Shown here piece after piece: positions 17,687-26,165 of a stretch of DNA of 64,000 nt. The notes under the pieces were generated by a model that had not been told where the DNA came from, did not search any database, and worked only from the letters and a program-made list of their open reading frames with translations. Source of the stretch: an uncultured Candidatus Saccharibacteria bacterium (GTDB lineage Bacteria; Patescibacteriota; Saccharimonadia; Saccharimonadales; Saccharimonadaceae); contig CALEJV010000003.1 in assembly GCA_937898545.1 (NCBI GenBank), positions 62,001 to 126,000 on the forward strand. The letters are read 5' to 3'. Numbering within the stretch: the stretch's first letter is position 1; each line of letters opens with the position of its first letter. A program made the position numbers and the translations under genes.

Positions 17687-18086
17687 GAGAACATACTTAG
17701 CGCTTGATGTCGGCGAACGGCGGATTGGCGTGGCAATTGCCGATCCATCCGTGCGAATTGCTGTCGCATATGATACGATTGAAGTGGATGGTAGTGAACT
17801 TGAGCAGATCACTCAACTGATTATGAGTGAGCGTGTTGGAGTGGTAGTCGTCGGCTACCCGCGCAATCAATCGGGCGAGCCCACAGCTCAAACCGCCTAT
17901 GTTGAGCGGTTTGCGACTCAGTTGACAGATATCGCGCCGCGCTTGGCATTTCAAGATGAGTCGCTCACCAGTGTACAGGCTGAGGAGTATCTTCGTGCTC
18001 AAGGAAAGCCGTATAGCAAGGGTGCTATCGATGCCGTCGCTGCCAGTATTATTTTGCAAGACTATTTGGAGACGCACTATGACTGA
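17676..18086 (+). CDS. ruvX: RuvX/YqgF-family Holliday junction resolvase homologue
   Basis: RNase H-fold nuclease linked to Holliday junction resolution and pre-16S rRNA 5'-end processing. Motifs: YLALDVGERRIGVAIADPS (catalytic Asp in LDVG), VVVVGYPRNQSG, LAFQDESLTSVQAEEYL (Glu) and KGAIDAVAASIILQDYL (final Asp). Length 136 is typical. I take ATG 17676 over the longer TTG 17667; it overlaps the preceding gene by 11 nt and mltG by 8 nt. The yqgF-mltG order is common in Gram-positive bacteria. Confidence 0.9.
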   Translation: MNNKRTYLALDVGERRIGVAIADPSVRIAVAYDTIEVDGSELEQITQLIMSERVGVVVVGYPRNQSGEPTAQTAYVERFATQLTDIAPRLAFQDESLTSVQAEEYLRAQGKPYSKGAIDAVAASIILQDYLETHYD

Positions 18087-19785
18087 TTTTCGCCGCCAGC
18101 CAGGCCGAGGCTTCCAGGTAGGGGACCCAAACCCACCAATGTCGCCACCACCAGCAGAACGCATCACGCCGCGGTCAGGGCGCTCGGCTGCTTCGGGGCG
18201 CAGTGCATCGCCGTATATGCGCCGCTCAGAGCCACATCGCCCAACGGTAGGGCAACAACAACAGCCACAATCGACACAATCTATCCAGCCGCAGCCAGCA
18301 CCGTCTTCTGCGCCGCAGCAGGCGTATGACCCCTACGCGTGGGTAAGTAGGCCTCAGCCACAGCCTCAGTCTCAACCACAATCGCAACCAGCACCTCAGC
18401 CACAGCCCTACCGCGCGCCAGCACCATCTCGTGATGCTTATGCAGTACCGGTTCAGCAGTCAGCACCGCAATCTCAGCCTCAACCAACTACCATTCCAGT
18501 TGATGATTTTACTGATGACACGCTGCCTTCTGGGCTTGATGATGATAGCTTCTATAGCTTTGATGACGACCAGCCGCCGCAGCCCGCACCAGAGCCGCAG
18601 CGAGGGAGTCTACTTGGCAATGACGGTGTTTCGCCACTCTTTGCAGATGATGCACCAAAAGGTCGGACGATTGGCTCTCAAAAAAAATCCCCACGCTACA
18701 GTACTGAGCGACCACGTCATGGGCGTCGCCGATGGCTATGGTGGCTGAGTGGCATTGGGCTGCTAATGTTGCTCATCCTTGCAGCGGGGTATTGGTGGTA
18801 TCATCAAAACCTGCAGCCGGTCGACCGGACTGACACCACGACCAAGACGATAACGATTGGTGAGGGCGACACGTTCAAGACTGTTGCTGCTACACTGAAA
18901 GAGCAGGGGTTGATTCGTGATGTTCGCGCCTTTGATATCTACACCCGCCTGTCGGGCTCGCGCAATCAACTTCATACTGGCGTATGTCAGTTTAGCCCTT
19001 CTCAGTCGTTGCCCGAGATCGCGACAAAGCTCTCGCAGGGGTGTCATGATAATCGCGTCGTTACATTCTTGCCGGGCGGTACTGTGGTGGATTCGCGCTA
19101 CAAGCCACAAGGCCAAGATGCCACCACGGCGCTCAAGCGGGCTGGCTACAGCGAGGAGTCGATCAAAGCTGCACTAGCCAAGACATACAACAGCCCACTC
19201 TTTGCCAACAAGCCAGCTGGTACCTCACTTGAGGGGTATATCTTTGGTGATACATACTCTGTGCCGGCCAATCAAGGCCCAGAGGCAGCGCTCAAGGCAG
19301 CCTTCGCTCATATGTATGAGCAGATTCAGAACAATGGTTTGATCGACAAATTCGCAGCCCAAAAGCTCAATCTCTACCAAGCTATCACTCTTGCCTCCAT
19401 CATCCAGCGCGAGATGGGGTGTGGTGGTGCGAGCCAGGACTGCTACCAGATCCAGCGACAGATTGCCCAGGTCTTTTACAAGCGTTTGCGCGAGAACAAA
19501 GTGCTTGGCTCGGATGTGACTTTCATCTATGGAGCAGACATTGCTGGCGTGAGCCCTAATGTCAATCTCGATTCGCCGTACAATACACGCATCAAGCCAG
19601 GTTTGCCACCTGGGCCGATTGCCACACCTGGCCTCGGCGCGCTCAAAGCTGTGGCCGATCCAGCCCCGGGCAACTACGAGTTTTTCCTTGCTGGCGATGA
19701 TGGTAATGTCTATTTTGCCAACACTGATGCCGAGCATCAGGCTAACATCAAGCAGCACTGTAAGAAGCTCTGTTCTGAGCTATAG
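18079..19785 (+). CDS. mltG: MltG endolytic peptidoglycan transglycosylase with Pro/Gln-rich tail
   Basis: MltG/YceG cleaves nascent glycan strands and sets their length. The C-terminal domain shows LKEQGLIRDVRAFDIYTRL, SLEGYIFGDTY, the catalytic glutamate in ASIIQREMG (Glu445), and SPYNTRIKPGLPPGPI. One membrane helix at about 219-240 follows RRRWLWW, placing the catalytic domain outside. The cytosolic N-terminus of about 215 residues is low complexity, with runs of alternating Gln-Pro and Ser-Pro and acidic patches, much longer than in E. coli MltG. I chose ATG 18079 (overlapping ruvX by 8 nt); the open frame extends further upstream only inside ruvX. Confidence 0.93.
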   Translation: MTDFRRQPGRGFQVGDPNPPMSPPPAERITPRSGRSAASGRSASPYMRRSEPHRPTVGQQQQPQSTQSIQPQPAPSSAPQQAYDPYAWVSRPQPQPQSQPQSQPAPQPQPYRAPAPSRDAYAVPVQQSAPQSQPQPTTIPVDDFTDDTLPSGLDDDSFYSFDDDQPPQPAPEPQRGSLLGNDGVSPLFADDAPKGRTIGSQKKSPRYSTERPRHGRRRWLWWLSGIGLLMLLILAAGYWWYHQNLQPVDRTDTTTKTITIGEGDTFKTVAATLKEQGLIRDVRAFDIYTRLSGSRNQLHTGVCQFSPSQSLPEIATKLSQGCHDNRVVTFLPGGTVVDSRYKPQGQDATTALKRAGYSEESIKAALAKTYNSPLFANKPAGTSLEGYIFGDTYSVPANQGPEAALKAAFAHMYEQIQNNGLIDKFAAQKLNLYQAITLASIIQREMGCGGASQDCYQIQRQIAQVFYKRLRENKVLGSDVTFIYGADIAGVSPNVNLDSPYNTRIKPGLPPGPIATPGLGALKAVADPAPGNYEFFLAGDDGNVYFANTDAEHQANIKQHCKKLCSEL

Positions 19786-19939
19786 ATCCCAGCTGTAGGC
19801 TGCACCTGTTCTCGCGTATTCCTTAGCAATATTGAGCTACGTTTCGTGCTCTCGCAGTAATATGCCGCGCATAAACGTCGCGAGGCCAAAACTGTTGCAA
19901 TTTTCACAAAATATCATCTCCCACCACTGTGGTAAGCCA

Positions 19940-20164
19940 TTGACTAAACTACAACCGCGTAGTAGAATGGATGGTAGCCAGTCGGGGAGTGAGGATACTG
20001 GGAATGCAAGAGAGGGAAATTACTCTACCAATGGCCTGCCTTTAAATGTCGTACGAGCACCGAAATCAACTTTTTTAATATTAATAAAATCGGTCGACAT
20101 GTGTGCTCCGTTCTCTTGCATAAGAGAAGAAAGACAGAGTGAGGTAGTAGCGCACTAGTAATAG
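19940..20164 (+). promoter_or_regulatory. Promoter plus long structured leader of the LysM-CHAP gene
   Basis: The 379-nt gap 19786-20164 holds no convincing gene. TTGACT (19940-19945) and TAGAAT (19963-19968) are 17 bp apart, so a transcript could start near 19975 and carry a leader of about 190 nt. That leader contains GTCG/CGAC and CACCGA/TCGGTC complementary blocks around a T6 run near 20071, and the hairpin TTCTCTT-GCAT-AAGAGAA (20111-20128). It does not match the c-di-AMP (ydaO) consensus as I remember it. A second TAGTAAT box abuts the ATG, so a leaderless transcript is also possible. Confidence 0.4.
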
Positions 20165-21403
20165 ATGCGCAGGAGAACGATCATTCGTCAACAACAAGCA
20201 GCCGAGCAGGCTTCACAACTCGAACTTTCGCCTATTACCGTGCGGAGTCGGCGCCCGCGACCACTGTATAAGTCATTATCGCCGGTACGGACATCGGCCT
20301 ATGTGGGGGTTTTTGTCCTAGTACTTTCACTCGTCGCCATGAGCTATCAGCCAATTTTGGCAGAGAACACCGCTCTAGCTAGCGCTGCGCCCGTCAGTGC
20401 AACGCGCCAGACGGCAGCAACACCATCAGCAGATGGGGTAGATCAGCTCGTCGCAACCAATGTTGCTACATCAATTGCTGAGAGCACGAACCTCCCTGTC
20501 ACCAACAACGTCGCCAACCTTTCGCAGTCAATTGCTGCAGAGAACTCGTTTACCCAAACGAGCGCCACAACAATTAACAAGCCGCAGATTGTTCAGCCAA
20601 CAGCTGACAACCGCACCATCAAGAAATATACGACAGTTGCTGGCGACAGCGTGCCAAGCCTTGCTGATAAGTTCAAAATTAGCACGCAGACCATCAAGTG
20701 GGTAAACAAACTTACCAGTGATGCACTTGAGCCGGGCAAAGAGCTGACGATCTTGCCAGTTAATGGCATCCTCTACACTGTTAAGGATGGTGATACACTT
20801 GATAGCATTGCTGCTAAATACAAAGCAGATAAGAACCAGCTCACTCTCTATAACGACCTTGAGCTGACTTCTACCCCCGCTAAGGGTTCGCAGCTTATCA
20901 TCCCTGATGGCTCATTGCCAACAGAGGAGCAGCCAGGCTACGTAGCGCCACGCTCGGGTGCTGCTGCGCGCGCAACCAGCGCAACTGGCACAAATAGCTA
21001 CAACGGCACCGGTGCTTACGGTGGCGCTGCGGGCACAGCTCATGCCTGGACAGGTGGTGGTGACGGCGGTGGCTATGCCTGGGGCAACTGTACCTTCTAT
21101 GCCTACGAGCGTCGTCTTGAGCTTGGCCGGCCAATCGGCCGCCAGTGGGGTAATGCTGCTACCTGGGCTAGCTTCGCTCGCGCATCTGGCTACGGTGTCG
21201 GCACAACGCCAGCCGTTGGTGCAGTAATGCAAAATGGTGGTGGGTATGGCCACGTTGCCATCGTCGAGAGTGTTAACCCTGGTGTTTCGGTCACCGTTAG
21301 CGAGATGAACGGCTTTCGCTGGGGTGGTGGATTCAACCGCGTTGGCTTTGGCAACATCCCATGGAACGAAGCAGTCGGTGGTCGCTACCAGTATATCTAC
21401 TAA
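20165..21403 (+). CDS. Membrane-anchored LysM-CHAP peptidoglycan hydrolase
   Basis: Domain order: basic cytosolic tip, one membrane helix (about 45-63), Ser/Thr/Ala linker, two LysM modules (about 152-197 and 202-246, with YTVKDGDTLDSIAAKYK in the second), a Gly-rich linker, and a C-terminal CHAP domain (about 300-412). The CHAP catalytic pair is visible as Cys309 in WGNCTFYAYER and His363 in GYGHVAIVES. CHAP enzymes are cell-wall amidases or endopeptidases; LysM binds glycan strands. Expected role: wall remodelling during division, or attack on host wall in an epibiont; the second is inference. It has a separate promoter from mltG and a clear terminator. Confidence 0.92.
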   Translation: MRRRTIIRQQQAAEQASQLELSPITVRSRRPRPLYKSLSPVRTSAYVGVFVLVLSLVAMSYQPILAENTALASAAPVSATRQTAATPSADGVDQLVATNVATSIAESTNLPVTNNVANLSQSIAAENSFTQTSATTINKPQIVQPTADNRTIKKYTTVAGDSVPSLADKFKISTQTIKWVNKLTSDALEPGKELTILPVNGILYTVKDGDTLDSIAAKYKADKNQLTLYNDLELTSTPAKGSQLIIPDGSLPTEEQPGYVAPRSGAAARATSATGTNSYNGTGAYGGAAGTAHAWTGGGDGGGYAWGNCTFYAYERRLELGRPIGRQWGNAATWASFARASGYGVGTTPAVGAVMQNGGGYGHVAIVESVNPGVSVTVSEMNGFRWGGGFNRVGFGNIPWNEAVGGRYQYIY

Positions 21404-21425
21404 TTTCAATCCAATGAGCCTATCA

Positions 21426-21455
21426 AACACCTCTGTTGCCGCAGAGGTGTTTTTT
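21426..21455 (+). terminator. Intrinsic terminator after the LysM-CHAP gene
   Basis: Perfect 10-bp stem AACACCTCTG / CAGAGGTGTT around a 6-nt loop, followed by a T-tract. It lies 22 nt after the stop codon and just before the obgE promoter. Confidence 0.88.
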
Positions 21456-21472
21456 GGTATACTTAATAGTAT

Positions 21473-22849
21473 ATGTTTGTAGATACAGCAAAGGTAACAG
21501 TAGTAGCAGGCCGTGGTGGCGACGGTGCGGTGAGCTTTCGACATGAAATATATGTAGACAAAGGTGGACCTGATGGCGGAGATGGCGGTCGTGGTGGTGA
21601 TGTTGTATTTGTTGCAACAGAACAGCTCAACACCTTGCTCAAGTTTCGTTACAAACCAGAGCTCAAGGCAGAGCCCGGCGTTGCGGGTGGTAAGAAAAAA
21701 ATGGCGGGTCGGTCTGGCAAGCCACTCGTCGTCAAAGTGCCAGTCGGGACACTGGTGAAGCGAGATGGTATGGTAATCGCCGACCTCGCTGAGGCAGGGC
21801 AAGAAGCGGTCATTGCCAAGGGTGGCGATGGTGGCTTTGGCAATGCGCATTTTAAATCTAGTGTGCGCCAAACGCCGCGCATGGCCGAGCTGGGCGAGGC
21901 AGGGGAGAGTTTTGAGGCGGAGCTGGAGTTAAAGTTGCTGGCCGACGTTGGCCTGGTGGGCTTTCCTAATGCTGGTAAATCAACCTTTCTCAGCGTGGTG
22001 AGTAATGCTCGCCCAGAGATTGCGAACTACGAATTTACCACACTCACACCTAACCTTGGTGTGGCTGATATTGATGATGGATCTATCTTAATCGCCGATA
22101 TTCCTGGCTTGATTGAGGGAGCGAGCGAGGGCAAGGGTCTGGGTGATGCCTTCTTGCGGCACGTCGAGCGGACGGCTGTGCTCCTCCATCTCGTTGATGT
22201 GTATAGTAATGATGTAGCCGAGCGCTACCAAGCGATTCGTCACGAGCTGCAGCAATACAGCACCGAGCTCGCTCAGCGGCCAGAGGTCGTCGTGCTAACG
22301 AAGTGTGATGGGCTCGATGACGATATCATTCAGATGCAGATAGATAGCTTGCGTCAGGTGGTTGACGAAGCGACGCCGATTTTTGCGATCTCTTCAGTGG
22401 CTCATCAGGGAATCGTTGATGTACTGAGAGCTTTGCGCCAGATAGTAGTAGAGGCGCGGGCGGCCGAGGCTGCAGCTGAAGAGGATGATGATTTTGCTGA
22501 TGATGAGGAGCTTGCGACCATTACGCTCGGTAGCCAAGCTAAGGCCGATGCCTGGGCGGTGCAGCAACTGCAGGGCTATGCGGCGCAGCGCTGCGCCGAG
22601 ACGGCAGTAGAGAGCGGCCTCACTAACCCACGAGAGGATGCCGAGATGCCGCGTGTCTTTGCCGTGTCTGGCCAAAAGCTCGAGAAATTCGCTCGTCGCA
22701 CGAACTTCGCCCAGTTTGAGGCAGTTAATCGCCTGCGCGACATTATGAAGCGTCTTGGTGTCACGCACGAGCTCATCCGTCAAGGAGCGGAGGGCGACAG
22801 CATCGTGCAGATTGGCGATAGCCAGCCGTTTCCACTGGTGGAGCAATAA
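21473..22849 (+). CDS. obgE: GTPase Obg/CgtA
   Basis: Ribosome-associated GTPase needed for 50S maturation. The N-terminal glycine-rich Obg fold is clear (AGRGGDGAVSFRHE; GGPDGGDGGRGGDVVF; KGGDGGFGNAHFKSS). The G domain has GFPNAGKSTFLS (P-loop near residue 163), DIPGLIEG and LTKCDGLDD. The C-terminal OCT domain ends EGDSIVQIGD. An acidic insert (EEDDDFADDEE) links G and OCT domains. Length 458 is typical of the three-domain form. TATACT (21458-21463) ends 9 nt before the ATG, giving at most a 3-nt leader. Confidence 0.96.
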   Translation: MFVDTAKVTVVAGRGGDGAVSFRHEIYVDKGGPDGGDGGRGGDVVFVATEQLNTLLKFRYKPELKAEPGVAGGKKKMAGRSGKPLVVKVPVGTLVKRDGMVIADLAEAGQEAVIAKGGDGGFGNAHFKSSVRQTPRMAELGEAGESFEAELELKLLADVGLVGFPNAGKSTFLSVVSNARPEIANYEFTTLTPNLGVADIDDGSILIADIPGLIEGASEGKGLGDAFLRHVERTAVLLHLVDVYSNDVAERYQAIRHELQQYSTELAQRPEVVVLTKCDGLDDDIIQMQIDSLRQVVDEATPIFAISSVAHQGIVDVLRALRQIVVEARAAEAAAEEDDDFADDEELATITLGSQAKADAWAVQQLQGYAAQRCAETAVESGLTNPREDAEMPRVFAVSGQKLEKFARRTNFAQFEAVNRLRDIMKRLGVTHELIRQGAEGDSIVQIGDSQPFPLVEQ

Positions 22850-22869
22850 AATATAGTAATCAATCAATA

Positions 22870-22898
22870 ATATACCACCTCTGTGCGAGGTGGTATAT
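22870..22898. terminator. Bidirectional terminator between obgE and a convergent gene
   Basis: Perfect 12-bp stem ATATACCACCTC / GAGGTGGTATAT with a 5-nt loop, flanked by A-rich and T-rich tracts on the two sides, between convergent 3' ends. Confidence 0.85.
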
Positions 22899-22919
22899 TT
22901 GCTATAAAGCGCCAGCTTC

Positions 22920-23891
22920 CTATGATTCAATATCATCATCGTTGGCTGCTGCTCCGCTATTGTGGGTATAGTGGAATACCTCGAGTGCGGTGCCGAGGCT
23001 ATTGATTGATTGCTCTGCACATTCTGCTTTAGCATGCATTATATCGGCTATGTCGGCAATCTTGTTGAGAGACACTAACATACCGCTGAGCATCTCCTGC
23101 ATTTCGCGCTGCAGCTGCTGGGCAAATGCTTCCTCGTATTCCTTATAATTTGGGTCTTCCTCATCCTTCTCATGGTAGCGCCATTGGTCGGCTTTTTCCT
23201 TCAATTCATTGAACAGGGTACGGAGCGTGTCGGTATGGTAGCCAAGTGTATCGGCATCATCATGGCCAGTTCCGTGAGCATCGAGCTCCTTGAAGTTGAT
23301 ATCGGCATCGCTGCAGCACTTCTGTGCATCACTAAGAAATGTAGCAAATGCAGCATCGTTGCTATCGTCTGATGCTGCCGCCTCAGTAGACTCTGTATCT
23401 AGATCAGTTGCTTGGTCTGTATGAGTTGTCTCATCATCAGTCGACGATACATCATCTTCATCTTCTATTTCTCTTACAAGGACATCAAGCTGGTCGCGTA
23501 CAGTCTGCAGCAGTGCATCAAATTCTTCGTAGAGATCTTTACCCTGTGCGCTGAGTAATGATTCGATGCTGCCAATATCATCCTCAAAAGGGGCATCATA
23601 ATAATTAATATATGCCACCATATCATCAAGATTTTGTGGGCCTACGCTGTAAGCGGCTATTTCTTTTACTTTAGTTGCTGGACTATCGACCATGTCTGGT
23701 TTTTTCTTCCGTACTTTATCGGCATACTCTTTGATAACCGGTGCGCGGTCGACCAGCTTGGTAATACTCGTAATGAGCTGTTCGGGCAGTTGACCCTCAT
23801 GCGACGGCTCATTATGCGGTAAGTCGCGTGGGTCACTATTGCCTTGGGGAGGGAGGTTGTTGTTGCTTCTCAGGCCTTTACTGTAGCACAT
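22920..23891 (-). CDS. Hypothetical acidic helical protein
   Basis: About 323 residues, no signal peptide or membrane segment, no recognised family. The middle (about 140-185) is a low-complexity acidic stretch rich in Asp, Glu, Ser and Thr. The flanks are helical: LITSITKLVDRAPVIKEYADK before it, and FNELKEKADQWRYHEKDEED plus MLSGMLVSLNKIADIADIM after it. I use the ATG at 23891, the second Met of the open frame, because a TATTTT box lies about 6 nt upstream; 23921 is the longer option. Convergent with obgE, divergent from sbcB. Function unknown. Confidence 0.6.
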   Translation of the reverse strand: MCYSKGLRSNNNLPPQGNSDPRDLPHNEPSHEGQLPEQLITSITKLVDRAPVIKEYADKVRKKKPDMVDSPATKVKEIAAYSVGPQNLDDMVAYINYYDAPFEDDIGSIESLLSAQGKDLYEEFDALLQTVRDQLDVLVREIEDEDDVSSTDDETTHTDQATDLDTESTEAAASDDSNDAAFATFLSDAQKCCSDADINFKELDAHGTGHDDADTLGYHTDTLRTLFNELKEKADQWRYHEKDEEDPNYKEYEEAFAQQLQREMQEMLSGMLVSLNKIADIADIMHAKAECAEQSINSLGTALEVFHYTHNSGAAANDDDIES

Positions 23892-23988
23892 AGTGGCAAA
23901 ATATGGTAATAAATAGAGCAATAGTGCGAAGATGAACTATATAAGACCATAATCGCGCACAATAAGCATAATTTGCTATACTATACCT

Positions 23989-25401
23989 ATGGCACAAACA
24001 TTCTTTTTCTACGACCTTGAGACGAGTGGCTTCCGAGCGCAGACGGATCGGATTATGCAGTTTGCCGGGCAGCGGACAGATATGAATTTGCAGCCGATTG
24101 GCGAGCCATATAACTTCCGCGTGACGCTGAATGACGATACCCTGCCAAGCCCCGATGCCCTGATGGTGACTGGCATTACGCCGCAGAAGACGCTAGAGGA
24201 GGGCTATAGCGAGGCAGAATGTGCGCGGATGGTGAGCGAAGAGATCTTTACGCCAGGGACGATCGCTGTGGGGTTCAACAATGTGCGCTTTGACGATGAG
24301 TTTGTCCGCCATCTGCTGTGGCGGAACTTTTATGATCCATATGAGTGGAGCTGGAAGGATGAGCGGAGCCGCTGGGATATGCTCGATGTGGTGCGACTGA
24401 CGCGGGCACTGCGGCCAGATGGCATTGAATGGCCGATGGATGAGAATGGCCAGCCTACCAACCGCCTGGAGCTCATTACTAAAGCTAATGGCATTGCACA
24501 CGATAATGCACACGATGCCTTCGCTGATGTGGCCGCTCTGATAAAAGTAACAAAGCTAGTGAAGCGCGCTCAACCCCAGCTCTTTGACTATCTCCTTGCG
24601 ATGCGCGACAAGAGGGCAGTGCAGCGGCTAGTCAATCTCGAGACGAAGCAGCCCTTCGTCTATACTAGTGGCCGCTACGATAAGCAGCATGCCAAGACGA
24701 CCGTCGCCTTTCCGCTGGCACCAGCACCCAATAGCAATGTCTTGGTCTATGACCTGCGCTACGACCCAGCGCCGTTTGTGAACCTAAGCCAGCAGGAGCT
24801 TGCTAAGAAAATCTTTGCCACCTGGGAGGAGCGCCAAGCCGATGGCTTTGTGGCGCTGCCTGTCAAACCATTGCAATACAATCGTTGCCCAGCCGTTGCA
24901 CCACTTGGTGTGCTAGAGCAAGGCGATGGCTGGAGTAAGATCCATCTCGAGGCGGCTGCTGTGGCGCGCCACCGCGATATTCTGCTTCATCACCCCGACT
25001 TTGCTGAGAAGCTCCGCACACTCTACGAAAAAAAGCGTGAGTACAAAAAATCGACCGACCCCGAAGGGCAGCTCTACGACAGCTTCGTCTCGGACGTAGA
25101 CAAGGCGCACATTGCTGCAGTGCGCAGTGCCGATGCCAAGGCACTGGCAGACTTCCACCCAGCCTTTCGTGATGAGCGCCTGCCTGAGCTACTACTCCAC
25201 TACAAGGCGCGTAGCTTCCCGCAGAGCCTCAGTGATGATGAGCAAGCCCGGTGGGAGCAATGGCGGAGCACCCACCTGCAGGCCCAGCTGCCGAGCTTTA
25301 TGGCATCATTGCAGCGCCTGGCCAAGGCAGGCACAGCAGATGAATTTATCATGCAGGAGCTGCAGTTGTGGCTCGAGGCTGTGGTACCGGTGGATGACTA
25401 G
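23989..25401 (+). CDS. sbcB: Exodeoxyribonuclease I
   Basis: DEDDh-type 3'-5' single-strand DNA exonuclease used in recombination and mismatch repair. Motifs: FFYDLETSGFR (catalytic Asp9 and Glu11), VGFNNVRFDDEFVRHLLWRNFYDPY, RWDMLDVVRLTRALRP, and AHDAFADVAALI supplying the His/Asp of ExoIII. The exonuclease-I-specific C-terminal region (LDLRYDPAPFVNL-type and SFVSDVDK segments) is present. Length 470 matches E. coli ExoI (475). A TATACT box (23977-23982) ends exactly 6 nt before ATG, so transcription should start on the ATG itself. Confidence 0.94.
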   Translation: MAQTFFFYDLETSGFRAQTDRIMQFAGQRTDMNLQPIGEPYNFRVTLNDDTLPSPDALMVTGITPQKTLEEGYSEAECARMVSEEIFTPGTIAVGFNNVRFDDEFVRHLLWRNFYDPYEWSWKDERSRWDMLDVVRLTRALRPDGIEWPMDENGQPTNRLELITKANGIAHDNAHDAFADVAALIKVTKLVKRAQPQLFDYLLAMRDKRAVQRLVNLETKQPFVYTSGRYDKQHAKTTVAFPLAPAPNSNVLVYDLRYDPAPFVNLSQQELAKKIFATWEERQADGFVALPVKPLQYNRCPAVAPLGVLEQGDGWSKIHLEAAAVARHRDILLHHPDFAEKLRTLYEKKREYKKSTDPEGQLYDSFVSDVDKAHIAAVRSADAKALADFHPAFRDERLPELLLHYKARSFPQSLSDDEQARWEQWRSTHLQAQLPSFMASLQRLAKAGTADEFIMQELQLWLEAVVPVDD

Positions 25402-25663
25402 GAAAGCCTTGAGCATCCAAAATCTTCACTTTCTCTATTGATTCTCTACTATTTCATTTGAGCAAGAGTAAGAAGCTGGTTGTCTAATCAGCTTTGAATC
25501 TGAGCAGCTACTGGTCAGTGAATGCCGACTCTTGTAATATTCTTGAGGAGAAAGCGGCGGGGAAGAGAACCACAAAAATTGGTGGGTAGCTCTTTGTGGA
25601 TTAAACAGAAGAAGCGTTATATAACGATAAATTTTAAGACGCTTAATTGCGAGAGCGTAGATA

Positions 25664-26095
25664 TTAGCCAGCTTGTCGAGGGCGCTGGCAGCGTGGGCAA
25701 ATCCCTTGAATTTCGAACGTGTGCGAGGGCTCGGCGAGGTGATGAGCTTGAGCGATTGCCGCGATTAGCCGCTCGATCTCCTCATTCTCGGCAATATCAA
25801 TCACCCGCCCACAGCGGCGGCACGTCGCGTGGTGATGATGACGAATAAAGACATCAGTCAGCTCGAGCTGGTACTTCCAGCCAATCGGTAATCGCTGGGC
25901 AATACCAAGCTGCTCAAACAGCTCTACACAGCGGTACACACTCACGCGGTCGGCCACGGCAGTGTACTCGGCAAGCTGGCGCATCGTGCATGGCCCGTGT
26001 TGATAGAGAGCACAAAATACTGCCCGCCGCACAGTAGTTACGCGGTAATGACGCTGGCGCAAGATAGTGGAAAATAGCTCGAGCGAATCATTCAT
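25664..26095 (-). CDS. Fur-family metalloregulator (Zur/Fur-like)
   Basis: 143-residue Fur-superfamily repressor: winged-helix N-terminus (ILRQRHYRVTTVRRAVFCAL; QLAEYTAVADRVSVYRCVELF), a His-rich hinge (FIRHHHHATCRRCG) and a second CPRCQ pair, so the structural CxxC zinc site is present. The metal sensed (Zn, Fe, Mn) cannot be read directly. The nearby COG0523 GTPase suggests zinc. I place the start at ATG 26095 (MNDSLELF), 9 nt after a TACACT box, not at the longer frame that runs through the divergent gene's promoter. A 9-bp palindrome lies immediately upstream, consistent with autoregulation. The 25402-25663 gap downstream shows nothing I can identify. Confidence 0.88.
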   Translation of the reverse strand: MNDSLELFSTILRQRHYRVTTVRRAVFCALYQHGPCTMRQLAEYTAVADRVSVYRCVELFEQLGIAQRLPIGWKYQLELTDVFIRHHHHATCRRCGRVIDIAENEEIERLIAAIAQAHHLAEPSHTFEIQGICPRCQRPRQAG

Positions 26096-26114
26096 ACGAG
26101 CAATAGTGTAACAC

Positions 26115-26137
26115 TTATTGCAACAAATTTGCAATAA
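26115..26137. promoter_or_regulatory. Palindromic operator between the Fur-family gene and an SDR gene
   Basis: Perfect inverted repeat TTATTGCAA-N5-TTGCAATAA (arms 26115-26123 and 26129-26137). It occupies the region upstream of the regulator's TACACT box on the minus strand and the -35 region of the SDR gene's TATCAT box on the plus strand, so one bound dimer could repress both. The same architecture recurs at 40590-40610. Confidence 0.7.
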
Positions 26138-26165
26138 CCTAAGAGTCTCTTGTATCATACGACCC

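Noticed and set aside
19832..20158. Plus-strand ORF upstream of the LysM-CHAP gene
   Set aside because: No promoter or ribosome site, composition unlike genes here, and the region looks like a promoter with a structured leader.
20000..20164. c-di-AMP (ydaO) riboswitch before the wall hydrolase
   Set aside because: The conserved blocks of that riboswitch, as I remember them, are not present in the leader.
25522..25848. Plus-strand ORF between sbcB and the Fur-family gene
   Set aside because: Its second half is antisense to the Fur-family gene and its first half has no family-like features.
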